Below, piece after piece: positions 1 to 11,245 of a stretch of 64,000 nucleotides of DNA. The translations under genes were made by a program, and so were the position numbers. The notes below the pieces were generated by a model that was not told the DNA's origin, did no database searches, and saw only the letters and a list, made by a program, of their open reading frames with translations. The stretch spans positions 310,001 to 374,000 of the forward strand of contig JASXTE010000018.1 of assembly GCA_030280995.1 (NCBI GenBank), given 5' to 3'. The first letter of the stretch is position 1. Every line of letters starts with the position of its first letter. This DNA is from Hemileia vastatrix (lineage: Eukaryota > Basidiomycota > Pucciniomycetes > Pucciniales > Zaghouaniaceae).

Positions 1-232
1 TGTTATCAGTATTTCTTTATCAACAGCCACTTTCTTTAAATCTCAATAAGCGTTAAATATTTTAGAGTTTCATTATTTTTTATTAATCCGATCCAAGTAG
101 ATTGGTTAGCTTAGTGATTTAGAACACCTACTTTGTTATTTTTATTGGAAGGACGGGGTTTTCAGCTAAATCCACATATCTCCTCCGGATTCTGCTTACA
201 GCAAGGCGACTGTAAGAGTTTACCTTACCATA
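1..232 (+). repeat. 5' LTR of element A, 3' part only
   Basis: Matches 11586-11817 over its whole length with very few differences (for example near base 91). It ends in TACCATA. The 3' LTR begins TGTGGTA, whose perfect inverse would be TACCACA, so the terminal CA appears mutated to TA in both copies, as expected if the mutation was present in the parent. Confidence 0.92.
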
Positions 233-234
233 GT

Positions 235-251
235 TGGCGCCCAACGTGGGG
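235..251 (+). other. Primer-binding site of element A
   Basis: TGGCGCCCAACGTGGGG lies two bases after the LTR end, the expected place for the tRNA primer site. Element C has TGGCACCCAACGTGGGG at the equivalent place. The TGG start fits a tRNA CCA tail. I do not assign the tRNA. Confidence 0.85.
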
Positions 252-303
252 TTCGATTTCTCTAGCTTTCTTTAAAAGACTTACTTGGATCAAGAACGTT
301 AAT

Positions 304-418
304 AGCCTGCAAGAGGCTTATTTTCTGGAACTCTAATTGGATTTTTGTTATTGGCCTGCAAGAGGCTTATTTTCTGGAACTCTAATTGGATTTTTGTTAT
401 TGGCCTGCAAGAGGCTTG
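304..418 (+). repeat. 49-bp tandem repeat in the element A leader
   Basis: Two full units and part of a third, with starts near 305, 354 and 403. Each contains GGCCTGCAAGAGGC or AGCCTGCAAGAGGCT, a small hairpin (GCCT/AGGC), followed in the first two units by TTATTTTCTGG. This resembles the hairpin-plus-CTGG element found further along the retrotransposon. Confidence 0.85.
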
Positions 419-458
419 TTATTTTATCGATTGTTAACGCTTTTCATTACTTATTGGG

Positions 459-3068
459 ATGTCTTCTTCTGCTGTTGCTTCTGGATCTTCTAACCCTCTT
501 ACTCCCTCAGTTAGAATTGTTTCTTGGGATGGCCCAAAGTTTGATGGGGAGGAGGTTAAATGGTTCATTAGCAGGTATGAAGCTGCTGCTGCTGTTGATG
601 GTGCTTCCCATGTGGATATGGTGAAGCAAGTTAGGTTTTTTATTGCTGATAGGGAGGTGGAAAAAGAGGTTATTGCTATGCAGGCATTCAAGGACAAGGA
701 TTGGGTTAAGCTTTCTAAAGCTATGGTTGATAGATGGGGTGTTAGGTTTACTATGATGGACCTCAACAAAATTGTAGGTGACTGGCAAGCTAAAGGTGGT
801 GTTTCTTCAATGGTGGACTTCAAAAAACTTTGTGTTCAGTTTGATGAAGTGGTAGAATATCTTATTTTGGTGGATGAATTAGTGCATGAAAATCAAGCAA
901 AAGATTTGTTTTGGTCAGCATGCAGTAGGGATATTCGAATGGACGTCTTGAAGGATCTCTCAAGAAAGAATTTAATGAAGGAACTGCCAAACGGTGAGCA
1001 GAAGTTACCGGCTCTGGAGGTTATTAAAGAGAACATCCAAGCCCATCTAAAGTTATTAGCCTTGGACAAGTATCAAGAGTCTTGCACTCAATATGTCAGT
1101 AAGGTTAGCGAAGTTTTGGCCGAGAACAACGATATTATGGTCAACGCCCAGGAGGCCAAGAAGGCACAAATGGGTGTTCCTGCTGCAAAAGTTGAGGGCA
1201 ATGTAGACAACAAGATGGTCGATCACTTGGCCGATTTAACGAAACAGCTAAAGATATTTGTCCAAGAGACTCAAAAGGCCAGTAAGGCCCCAATCGCTTC
1301 CTCGTCGACATCGACTTCTTATCAGTCTAGAGGGTATGAACGTCGAAATTATAATAGCAATAACAACGGTAACCGCTTCCCAGGCAATGGGAGAAATGGT
1401 GGGAATGGTGGTAATGGATATAGAGGTGGCTATGATGAGCCAAAGGTGTGCTCCTATTGTAATAGGAGAGGGCATAGAGAAACAGTTTGTTTTGCTCTTG
1501 ATAAGGATATGGATGCTGGGCGAGTTTTATTTGATGGAAAAGTTTATAAATTTCCCGATGGTTCGTTCATCAAGCCCAGTGATGGACAGTCTCCTTCTGA
1601 TTTGGTCAGAAGAAGTTTAACGGCTGAAAGGAGAGCCAGATTTGAAGAGGTGACGGATGAAGATGTTAATGCCAAGAGTGGAAAAAATGGTAACGGTATT
1701 GGTGGAAAAGCTGACAAAGGTAAAGAGAAAGAGGTCAGTAAAGCCACATTTTCTACTTCTTTTGGTGGTTTAGAGCTGGCGACGGTTGCTCAGGTGGAGG
1801 GTAGCTGTATGGCTGGCGAATACGATGTTAATGCTGCTAGAAGAGCAGCTGCTACTAAGGCGAAAAGTAGCATTCAGAGCCAATTGAGGGCTAATCCTGG
1901 CAAGGCCAATAACAAAGTGAACCCTTACTCTAAGGACAAGATTTCTAGTGCTCAAACTGCCGCCAACAAATTGAACCCTTACTCTAAGGACGAATTATAT
2001 AAAATGCAGAAGGGGATTGCTGATATGGGGCCCCCTAGTTATGGCAAGTTTGATTTAAATGGTGAGCCTATGCCAGATGATGATTCGGATTCTGAGGAGG
2101 ACGTATCGTTGGCGTCTCTACCCAGACCAATTTTTAGCGGTCCCATCCCAATGGAGGGAGTAAGAAGGACTAGCGATGGATCAGGATTAGTGCAAGAAGC
2201 TGGTGACGGAGTTAGGGTTATAGAAACTGAAGATGTTATAATGGGGGGTGAAGATGGCTCGGTTGGACCTCAAGAGGTACCCAGGGCCAAGGTTGTTAAA
2301 TCAAAGGTCCAGTATGAGCGGCCAGTAGTTTCTGGTCAAGCTAATGCGATGGACGCAGTTTTGAATAGGGTGAATCAGCTTCAGATTCCCTTATCTTTGG
2401 GGGAGTTATTTACGATTAGTCCGGCGCTTGCTGAAAAGCAAAAGAAGCATTTGACGAGGCGTCGGGTTTCCACTGGAGAGGTGGAATATATTTGTGAAAA
2501 TGCTGAAAAGTTTGGGGAAGATGTAGATACACATTTTTCCGCTCCCCTGGGTTACCTGGTGGTAACTCTAAATGGTAAAGAAGTAAAGGCCTTGGTCGAT
2601 TCAGGGTCTCAAATTTATTTAATATAATTGGAGCAAGCGACAAGTATAGGCTTGCCAATTAAAAGTGGGACTGGGGGAAACCTCAGAGGTATTGGAGGGC
2701 ATGCAACAGAGCTGATGGGTACAGCTGAGCATGTCAGGTTAGGCATTGGTGGATCTGTTGGTAAGGTTCACTTTTATGTGGCCAGAGGAGCAGTCAAAAC
2801 TGTTCTTGGTGGTCCTTTTTTGATGGATTTTGAGGCCAGGATAGGGTATCAAGCTGGCATGGGGATTAGTTTGGAGATCACTGGTGAAGATATGCGGAGG
2901 TTACATATGCGGTTAGCGCCTCCTGGAGATGAAGGTTGGGAAACACGGCCAGGGATTACTACTCTGTGCCAGTGTTGTGTTTGCACTAAGAAGCGGCATA
3001 TAAAACGGACGGCTTCTGGTGAATTATGTTTGTTGGGAGGGGATGAATGCCCTCATTTTTTGGGGTAG
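459..3068 (+). pseudogene. gag-pro: gag-protease of element A, one in-frame stop
   Basis: One frame from the ATG at 459 to the TAG at 3066, interrupted only by TAA at 2625-2627. The N-terminal ~250 residues match the Gag of element C (shared VDGASHVDMVKQ-like segment). A zinc knuckle CSYCNRRGHRETVC lies near residues 330-345. The retropepsin active site LVDSGSQ sits just before the premature stop, where C reads on through NLIS; protease sequence then continues (GHATEL, VLGGPFLMDF). A Cys-rich tail (CQCCVC) follows the protease. Gag forms the particle, and protease cleaves the polyprotein. The end overlaps pol and carries a likely -1 frameshift site. The stop would truncate protease, so this copy should not make functional Gag-Pol. 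Confidence 0.9.
3056..3068 (+). promoter_or_regulatory. Candidate -1 ribosomal frameshift site, gag-pro to pol (A)
   Basis: In the gag-pro frame the sequence reads T-TTT-TTG-GGG-TAG, a canonical X-XXY-YYZ slippery heptamer one codon before the stop. The pol frame is -1 relative to gag-pro and is open across this point. Element C has T-TTT-TTA-GAG-TAA at the aligned position in the pol-relative register. Confidence 0.65.
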
Positions 3069-3323
3069 CAGGGGCTGATCGCTCTAATGTTGTAATCTCT
3101 CCTCAGGATGAGATCCCGGATTGCAATAGGTCAGCTCACTTGGAGATAATTCAAGTGGATTCTCAATTATTTTCTGTTAATATTACTTTGGAGTGCAAAT
3201 ACGTTTTGGACTTTTCTTTATGTTTATTGGATTTACCCGGGTTTTCTATTAAATTTAAAAACGGTGAAAAAGGCAAAATGGGCCAAATTAGGTTGGATAA
3301 AAATTGGAAGGGTATGTTTATGG

Positions 3324-3691
3324 ACCTCCAGCAAGAGGTTAAACTGCAATTATCTCCTTCTATCACGGACCTCCAGCAAGAGGTTAAACTGCAATTATCT
3401 CCTTCTATTTTGGACCTCCAGCAAGAGGGTAAACTGCAATTAACTCGTCAAAACTCAATAAAAAATCTCAGTATAAGTAAAACACAAAAAAATAATTTTT
3501 GTGAAAATTCATTTCCGGGCCTCCAGCAAGAGGTTAAACTGCAATTATCTCCTTCTATTTTGGACCTCCAGCAAGAGGGTAAACTGCGAAAATCTTATCT
3601 AAATCCGATTAAAAATCTCACTATAATTAAAACACAACAAAATAATTTTTGTGAAAATTCAATTCCGGTCCTCCAGCAAGAGGTTAAACTG
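3324..3691 (+). repeat. Six hairpin/TAAACTG repeats inside the pol linker (A)
   Basis: Copies start at 3324, 3369, 3414, 3519, 3564 and 3669. The consensus is CCTC-CAGCAA-GAGG then KTAAACTG, giving a 4-5 bp stem with a 6-nt loop. All are read in the same frame and encode LQQEVKLQ or LQQEGKLQ. A second, longer repeat is also visible, with shared text around 3455-3520 and 3605-3670. Related single copies lie in the RNase H-integrase linker (5657-5680, 5717-5740) and at the end of pol (about 7370-7395 and 7429-7450). Confidence 0.85.
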
Positions 3692-6600
3692 CCAACTTTC
3701 TTTACGGGTGATTTACTGTTGGATAAGGGAAGCAAAGGTGTTGGAAAAACTGTTTATAAATTAGACGAGGGAAAGGAGAAAAGGGTAAAATTTAAAAACG
3801 AAATAAAATATTTTTCTAATTGTTCTTATTCCAATTCTGACAATGAAGAAGATTCATTTGATGAAAGTTTTAATGGCGATGTTTTACCTCAAGTTTATTT
3901 AGATGTGGACGCAGCCAAATATAAGAAAGTAGCAAATAAAGTTCGACCTATTAATGAACCGCTACCTGCTGAATTAAATCCACCTTTGAGAAGACCAAGG
4001 TTATCAAGAGATCCTTATGAAAGTCCCTTGGTAAAGAATCCGCCTGAATTTTCTGAGACGTCAAGAATCACTTTTGAGAGACTGGGTGTTGTTAATTTTG
4101 GACCTGATGGTTGGTTGTCTGGAGAAGAGAAGAAGTTGTTGTTGGATGTGATGGTCAAGCGAGAGAAGGCCATTGCTTTTGAAGAAGAGGAGAGGGGTGT
4201 GTTGAAGCATTCCTATGGGGAGCCTTACAAGATTCCTGTGGTATGTCATGAACCGTGGCAGCAGAAACCGATTCCTATTCCGGCTGCATTAAAAGAAGCC
4301 TATATTGAAGTTGTCAGAGAACGGATACGCACTGGACTGTATGAGCAATCAACGTCAAGTTATTCTAGTCCGGTATTTTGTATCAAGAAACCGAATGGCA
4401 AGCTTAGAGTTGTTCATGATCTTAGGGAATTAAATAGGGTTACAATAAAGGATGCTGGGATACCGCCTAGTGCTGAGGAGTTTGTCGAAGTGTTTGCAGG
4501 AGAGTGTGCTATGGTTTGGGAGATATTATGGGTGGATATGATGAGAGAGAGTTACATCCGGACTCAAGGCCTCTCACTACATTCGATACGCCACTTGGAC
4601 GTTTACAGTTAACAAGATTACCTCAAGGAGCAACAAATTCGGTTGCAGTTTATCAAGCTCAGATGGCTTGGATCCTTCAAGATGAAATTCCACAATATGC
4701 TGGAATCTTTATAGATGATGGAGGAATTAAGGGACCAACAACCAACTATGATAACCAGGTGTTGGAAGAGAATCCCGGGATACGCAAATTCATTTGGGAG
4801 TTTGCAATTACTTTAGAAAGAATCTTGTTTCGAATTGAAGAGGCTGGTTTAACTATTTCAGGTTCAAAATTTTCATGTTGTGTGCCAGCCTTAGAAATAT
4901 TAGGCCATGTGGTATGTAGAGAGGGTAGGATTATGTCCAAGATGAAAGTTAACAAAATTTAGTCCTGGCCAAGACCCAAGAATACGACTGAAGTTAGAGG
5001 GTTTTTAGGCGTTTGCGTATATGTTAGAATGTTTATCAAGGACTTTTCTTCATTGGCAGCTCCATTGAGACGGTTAACGAGAAAGGATGCAGACTGGGAG
5101 TGGGATGAAGAGTGTGAGAAGGCGTTTGTGAAGTTGAAGGAGGTTGTAGGGAAGGATTTAGTCCTGCACAAGTTAGATTATGGAAAAGATGCTGGTAGAA
5201 TTTATTTAGCGGTTGATTCAAGTCAGGTTGCAGCTGGGGCGGTTTAGTCTCAGATGGATAAAGCTGGTTACATCAGGCCAGTTAGGTATGAATCTGTAGT
5301 ATTTACTGAGGTCGAATCAAGATATTCTCAACCAAAATTGGAATTATGTGGTGTGGCGAAAATACTGAAGAAACTTCAGCATATTTTGTGGGGGCAACAT
5401 TTTGAGTTGCAAGTGGATGCGAAATCGTTAATCCAGATGATTAATTCCCCAAGTTTACCGAATGCACCCATGACGAGATGGGTAGCTTTTATTCAACATT
5501 TTTTGTTTGATTTAGTTCATAAGCCTGGCAAAACTTTTACTATGCCAGATGGTTTATCAAGGAGACCACCCACTGAAGAAGATTCAGACTCAGAAGAGTT
5601 CGATGAAGATATACCTATTATCAAAGCCAGCACTAAAGGAGCTGAAGACTTTCCATACCTCCCCCATGAGGTTAAACTGGCAGGACTATTATGTTTAGAT
5701 TATGATGATGACGATGACCTCCACCAAGAGGATAAACTGGAAAATAGTTTTTATGTTAATAAAGGTGTTGGAAAAGGTGTAGATAAATTCGGCAGAGAGG
5801 AGGTAGAAGAAGATGTGGTGTATGTAGAGGAAAATGGATTGGTAGTGTGGGATAGTAGTAAATTAAGGAATGGTGTATATGTTGGAGAATTAGAGAATTT
5901 AAATAAAAAGGAGGATAAAGAGAAAGAGGTATTTTCAAATACGGTTTTCGAAGGATCCAAAGGTTCAGAAGAAAAATGTCGACATAGCTCGATTAAAAAT
6001 TTATTTAGGGGTCAACGATTATTGGCTCATTCATGTGCAGGTGATATTGGTGATAGAGAAGTCCCTATTGATGTTATATTAATCGATTTTCAAGATGAAG
6101 TCTGGGGTCAGACTGGTTTTTATTTTTTGTTAGTCAAATATTTGTTGACTTTAGAGAGGCCAGAAGATTGTGAAGACGATGAATGGGTGGCTATCAAGAG
6201 GAAGTCATCTACGTTTTACCTATCTGGTCGACGTTTAATGAGGAGGAGGTATCCAAATCCTCAAGTAGTTATAACTCAACAGAAGGGGCAAGAATTAGTT
6301 TTGAAATCACTGCATGAAGATCTCGGGCATAGAGGCGTTGGAGAAACGTTTAGAAGAATTTCTGATCGATTTTGGTGGCCCGGCATGAAGATGGCTGTTA
6401 AACAGTGGGTTCAGTCATGCGAAGAATGTCAAAGACGAAGTTATTTAAGGCCAAAAGAACCTGGACGCGCGACCGGTGAATATACGCTCTTTGGAAGAGT
6501 TAGTTTAGATGCCGTTCATAGAAAAGAGGGACGGTATAAATATTTAATTGTGGCCAGAGATGATTTATCTGGTTGGGTAGAGGCAGCGCCTCTTATTAAT

Positions 6601-7665
6601 TTAACTGCCAAAAATGTGGCAGAATTTTTTTTGAATAATTGGGTATATAGGTATGGGGTGATGAAGTTGGTGACGGTAGATGGAGGTCCTGAATTTGGGA
6701 CAGAGTTTAAAGAGGCCGTATTGAAAGTTGGATCAAAGGTTAGGGTAGCAACCCCATATTATCCTGAAGCTGAAGGCATGGTTGAAAGAGGGCATCAAGT
6801 TATCAAGGATGCTTTAGTTAAAATGTGTGGGACAAGTGCCGAAAAGTGGAGGCACTATTTACCTTTAGTTTTATTTGCTGATCGAATCACTGCCAAAAGG
6901 ACGACCGGATTTTCACCTTATGAACTTGTTTTTGGACAGAAAGCAGTTTTACCGGTTGATTTAGAAGCTGAATCATATCTTGGAGTTGACTGGGATACGG
7001 TCAAAACTACTGAAGAATTATTGTGTGCAAGAATGATGCAGCTAGAAAAGAAAGAAGAATATTTAGAAAAGGCATATTCGCGGATGATGAAGATCCGAAA
7101 TCAATCAGTCAGATATTGGGATGAGCGGTTGGCACATCGATTAAGGAAACCTTTGAACCCAGGAGATATGGTCTTGGTGTATAATAGGAGTTTGGAAAGT
7201 CAGTGGGGAAAAATGTTTGCAGATAGGTGGAATGGACCGTATAAAATCAAGGAGCAAGTTTCCGGCGGTTCATATGTGCTAGAAGAGTTGGATGGAGTAG
7301 TATTGAAGAAGAGGGTAGCGGCCGATCAAGTGAAACGGTTCTATCCTAGAGGCACCAGGAGTGCCGAAGTCTTACTCCGAAATGAGGATAAACTACAATT
7401 TTAATGATATCAACAAAATTTTATGAATACCTCCGCAACGAGGATAAACTATCTTCTTTTTTTATCAAAATACTTTACTATCGTTACACTGTATATGGAC
7501 AACAAAACTGTGATGAAACTTAACGAAATGCAAGAAGACCTTCTTGGAAATTTTCGAAAACTTAAAATTCTTAAAATATGGGTGAAGATAGTGTTGGAAA
7601 ATTTTTAAAATTTATTGGAAGAAGTGTTCACAGGGGAACCTTCTTAATTTAATATTGGCAAGTGT

Positions 7666-7708
7666 GGGGGTAATTGATGGGCTGGCTGCTCTATACACAA
7701 TTACCCCA
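7666..7708 (+). other. Conserved stem-loop after pol (A copy)
   Basis: GGGGTAATTG at 7667-7676 pairs perfectly with CAATTACCCC at 7698-7707, enclosing GGGCTGGCTGCTCTATA. Three related copies occur in C and one decayed copy in F. Where A has a T-A pair, the C copy at 19079 has C-G on both sides of the stem. Confidence 0.75.
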
Positions 7709-8247
7709 TAATGTTCGTTTCCAAAATTTTCCCTGTTTCTAGTTGAATCCTGGCTTTGTCTTTTAATTTTAGGAAGTCCACTAAGACTATAAACTGGAAC
7801 GAATCAAGAGACACCGCTCTCAACGCCGGATTCAAGATTTTTTTTATTTTGTTTTTGATTTTTTTATGTTAGATTGTGATTTCTTTTCTTTAATATATAT
7901 TATGAATTAATGTAAAGGTGATGCTCACTGGTGGTCTCTAATCATTTTTATAAATTGGAGGGAGCCCACCCAGTGATCATCATTATAAAAATTATCTTTT
8001 AAAAACTTTCATTTATTTTCTTTTCTTTTCAATTTCTCAAAATTGTGTAACCACATCAAGTTGCACTTGGATGTGGGTATGATGTCGAGGGTACGGCTCA
8101 TCAAATGGCCGGGGGGCATCTTTTAAAATTTTATTTTAAAATTTTTTTTATTACTTTTTTTATCTTTCTTTTCACATTCATTTATCTTTCTTTAAAATTA
8201 AATTTTAACTTTTATTTAAAAACTATCTTTTCTAAAATCTTTTATTT

Positions 8248-8249
<2 letters not shown>

Positions 8250-8291
<42 letters not shown>

Positions 8292-8395
8292 AAAATTAAA
8301 ATTAAAAAAAAAATAATAATAATAATAATAAAAATAAAAATAAAAATAAAATAATAAAATAAAAAAAAAATTAATTAAATCAAAATTATTATATT
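8250..8395 (+). repeat. A-rich low-complexity tract
   Basis: Poly-A runs with AAT and AAAAT repeats. The equivalent position is a T/A-rich stretch in C (18300-18430) and a long (ATTTTT)n array in F, so simple sequence at this point is a family trait. Confidence 0.85.
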
Positions 8396-8510
8396 TCTTA
8401 GTTTTATTTTTTTCAGTCATCATTCTTTTTAGTTTATTCATAAAGTTTAGACAGGAAACAGGGTCTAGGGGAACTCAATACCTATGGGATTTTACTTCAA
8501 GACAGCTGTT

Positions 8511-9269
8511 AGTCCTCCAAGACTTTAAACTGGCTACTTTTCAAGACGTTCTTTAAGGTATTTTTTTTTTATATACGAATTTTGGAGCTGTTAGTCCTCC
8601 AAGACTTTAAACTGGCTAATTTTCAAGACTCTCATTAAAAATGTTATATTGGAGCTGTTAGTCCTTCAAGACTTTGAACTGAATTTGAAGGATGATCAAG
8701 ATTTTATGGATATTTTCGGAGACGGTTTTTTTTTTTTTTTTTTATATAAATCAAATGTTAGGTCCACCAAGACCTTAAACTGGAGTGTTATCAAATGTTA
8801 GGTCCACCAAGACCTTAAACTGGACTGTTATCAAGCTGTTGGGTCCACCATGACCTTAAACTGGATTTCTTATCGATTAAATGTTTGGTCCACCATGACT
8901 TTAAACTGGTAGTTCATTCATTGTTTAGTCCACTATGACTTTAAACTGGAAAATTAATATCTGCAGGATAATTCAACATTCATTGGACCACTATGGCCTT
9001 ATACTGGATTACTTGTCGATCAAATGTTTGGTCCACTATGACATTAAACTGGATTATCAAATTTATTCAATCTTTGGTCAAGCCTAGGCCTTACTTAGGA
9101 ATATTTCAAGTTATTTATGCACCTAAAAGATCTTTGGTCCACCAAGACAATAAACTGGCAATCGATTATATGTTTGGTCCACCAAGACTTTAAACTGGAA
9201 TGTCAATCTTGTTTGGATAACTCAATTCAATCTTTTAATTTATCACTGTCCACTAAGACTCTAAACTGG
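8511..9269 (+). repeat. Array of about 14 hairpin/TTAAACTGG repeats (A)
   Basis: Copies include 8511-8533, 8593-8615, 8660-8681, 8761-8783, 8801-8823, 8842-8864, 8887-8909, 8927-8949, 8985-9007, 9030-9052, about 9135-9158, 9175-9198 and 9247-9269. The form is RGTC-(6-nt loop)-GACY-TTAAACTGG. The stem varies as AGTC/GACT and GGTC/GACC, which keeps pairing. Spacers are irregular in length and sequence. The array lies between pol and as1; C and F have the matching array between as1 and as2. Confidence 0.9.
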
Positions 9270-9861
9270 TTATTCAATTATTTCTGGAATTGGGTGTTGA
9301 TAAGCTTTAGGAGGCTAAAATTTTAGGTGGTGATGATGCTAAGGAAAGCATAATGGTTATTTAGGTGAAATTTGTGGCGCTTTAACATGGTCTAAAGTTA
9401 AAATTATTATTGGAAGCCTGGCAAAAGTATTTTATGGGTTTGCTGTATAGCAAAGTTTGAAAATTGTGATGAAGGAATCAGAAGTTAGGATGGTAGTTGG
9501 ATTTTAGGGAATGATTTTTTTTAGTGCCTCATAGTTAGGCCATTTTTTTTTTTGGTGTGAAGCTTGGAGGACCTTATGGCGAGATTGGAATCATAGAATT
9601 CGGCTCAGTGGGGGGCCCTATGAGGTTGGAATCAGGAGTATTCGGCTCATAGGAAGATCCACTCTCTCAATGCTGTGACAAGAAGGAAGACTGGTATATG
9701 GGAGTCTGAAGGGATTCAAACCTTGCTCTCAGTAGTGGAATCATCACAAGATTTATATTATTTTATTTTATGTTATATCAGGCCAGAGAAGAAAGAAAAC
9801 ATCATTTATGTTGAAAGTTTAAGAAGACCAAGCAAAAACAAAATTTTATCAAGTTATACTG
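9270..9861. other. Non-coding stretch between repeat array and as1 (A)
   Basis: No supported gene. A duplicated phrase around GGAATCA...TTCGGCTCA occurs near 9585-9605 and 9630-9650. Confidence 0.5.
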
Positions 9862-10555
9862 TTAGAAAAGATAATTTCTTTGAAATTGTTCAACATCATT
9901 ATCAAAGCTTTGCATTAAAATTCTTCTTTTCATGAGGTCTTCATGGTTATTAGCTGGAGTTTCTTGAAAATAGGCCAGCATTTTTCGTTTCAACTCATTA
10001 GTAAAGTCAAGAAAAAGATAGCGATGAAAATTTGGTTAATGATTGATATAGTCCGTCTTCACTCTACCAACATCATCAGTGTTGGTTATTTCGACAGCTA
10101 GAAGTTCAAATATGTTATTAAGTCATAGGTTTAGTCAATTTTGATTAAAAGTTTTTTTTTAGTAAGATAAATAGGGTCTTACATTTAGAGCCAGGAAACA
10201 TAGTCTCAGCAAAGTTAGTTGGGGGTACTGGCGTTATAGGATTAGGATCTTGTGAAGGCAAAATTAGGCCGGGATCCGTTGATGAAGATTGAACTTTTGA
10301 AGCTGTTTTTGATCTTATTCGTTTTAAGAAGACAGGAATTTTGGATCGCTTTTTAGAAGTTGAGGGATCAGGGAGAGCTGCTGGTCCTAAATATACGTTT
10401 GTTTTAGAAGGAACTATTGGCCGGTTGCATTTGACTTTTTTCACACGGCATAAGTCGCAAGCTGTTCTGCCAGGAAGATTAGGGTTGGACATTAAACAAG
10501 GTACCTGGTATCGAGCGCAGAGTTCACATGGAGCGACAAGTTCTTTGGAAGACAT
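9862..10555 (-). pseudogene. Antisense gene as1 of element A, Zn2Cys6-like
   Basis: Encoded opposite to gag-pol. Exon 1 is 10555-10183, the intron 10182-10098 (GTAAGA...CTAG, 85 bp, phase 1) and exon 2 10097-9862. Residues 10-37 hold CELCARYQVPC, 12 residues, then CDLCRVKKVKC, the CX2CX6C-X12-CX2CX6C pattern of fungal binuclear zinc clusters. A basic stretch (TSKKRSK, LKRIRSK) follows. Exon 2 encodes YFQETPA and an acidic/basic helical tail matching YFQSTPARDPQD of C and F. An in-frame TAA at 10036-10038 breaks exon 2. The start lies 124 bp inside the 3' LTR boundary, so transcription from that LTR in reverse is plausible. DNA or RNA binding is inferred, not shown. Confidence 0.75.
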
Positions 10556-10668
10556 ATTGATGAGGATGAATTTTATAGTTGATTAAAGAAGATGGTGGTT
10601 GAAGGTTAAAGATGAATATTGTGTTCAACCACTTATGCAAAGTTTTAAGAATGGGGACATTCTCGATT

Positions 10669-10678
10669 GGAGGGAGGA
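10669..10678 (+). other. Polypurine tract of element A
   Basis: GGAGGGAGGA directly precedes the 3' LTR start TGTGGTA, as expected for the plus-strand primer site. Confidence 0.85.
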
Positions 10679-10758
10679 TGTGGTAGCCTAAAGTTTAGTA
10701 CGGCACCTAAGTACGTAAATGGAGTTATTACGGCATGCAAGATTGGTGTTATTATTTT

Positions 10759-10770
10759 TATATAAAAGGG
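10759..10770 (+). promoter_or_regulatory. TATA-like box in LTR of element A
   Basis: TATATAAAAGGG about 80 bp into the LTR. It is the best match to a TATA element in the LTR and a candidate sense promoter. Confidence 0.45.
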
Positions 10771-11130
10771 TTTTATTTAATTTATTTGAGTTTTAAATAT
10801 GAAGAAATTGGTCACGATCGAATGCCTACACGAAACAATTTATTTTACGGAGAAAACTTATTTTTACGGTCTGAAAATTTATAAGTATCAAGTCGAGTTA
10901 CTCAAGAACCTTGGGAAATTTTCCCAGAATTTTTACTATTTTTCTTATATTTTTAAATGAATTTTAAAGTTTTATAGAAATATTTACGTTTTCAAAAATT
11001 ACTTAACTTTGATGAATTTTCACGTGGTAATTAGAGCTGCGCAGACTACGAAAATTAGTTTGGTATGTAAAGGGGAAGTAGCTCTATTATGTGTAATTTT
11101 TCTAGATTTTTTATTATAGTTTTAAGGTTC

Positions 11131-11245
11131 TAAATTGAGTCCGGAAGTCCGGACGGACTCCGTTTCGACTCCGTACGGACTCCGTACGGACTCCGCTTTG
11201 ACTCCGTACGGACTCCGTACGGGCTCCGGATTGACTCTGGAAGAG
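11131..11245 (+). repeat. GC-rich GGACTCCGTAC repeats within LTR (A)
   Basis: Several near-tandem copies of a roughly 11-bp unit containing palindromic CCGTACGG, in an otherwise AT-rich LTR. CpG-dense, unlike its surroundings. Confidence 0.8.

Larger units (their letters stand above)
3047..7404 (+). pseudogene. pol: pol of element A: RT, RNase H, integrase, broken
   Basis: The pol frame starts in overlap with gag-pro. After a repeat-rich linker comes reverse transcriptase (SSPVFCIKKPNGKLRVVHDL; catalytic FIDD at 4708-4719 followed by GGIKGP), RNase H (LAVDSSQVAAGAV, ELCGVAKILKKL, LQVDAKSL), an acidic linker, and integrase with an H2C2 zinc domain (HEDLGHRG...CEECQRR), D (SLDAVH), D (VDGGPEF) and E (GMVERGHQ), then a WNGPY module. 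Defects: a single-base deletion near 4501 shifts the frame, with TAG at 4960-4962 and TAG at 5245-5247. Downstream of 5254 the frame is open for 716 residues. It copies and integrates the element, but this copy cannot make the full protein. Confidence 0.93.
7405..8510 (+). other. Non-coding region after pol (A)
   Basis: No credible gene. It holds a stem-loop at 7666-7708, a segment at about 7917-7980 (GGGAGCCCACCCAGTGATCAT) and a segment at about 8048-8110 (GGATGTGGGTATGATGTCGA). Both segments reappear in reverse orientation in element C (18860-18950 and 18440-18520) and partly in F (63840-63925), so they are conserved parts of the element family. Confidence 0.7.

Noticed and set aside
8105..8441. 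Lys- or Phe-rich frames
   Set aside because: Poly-A/T low complexity.
8511..9269. CRISPR-like array
   Set aside because: Repeats diverge, spacers vary widely in length, the DNA is eukaryotic transposon sequence and no cas gene exists.
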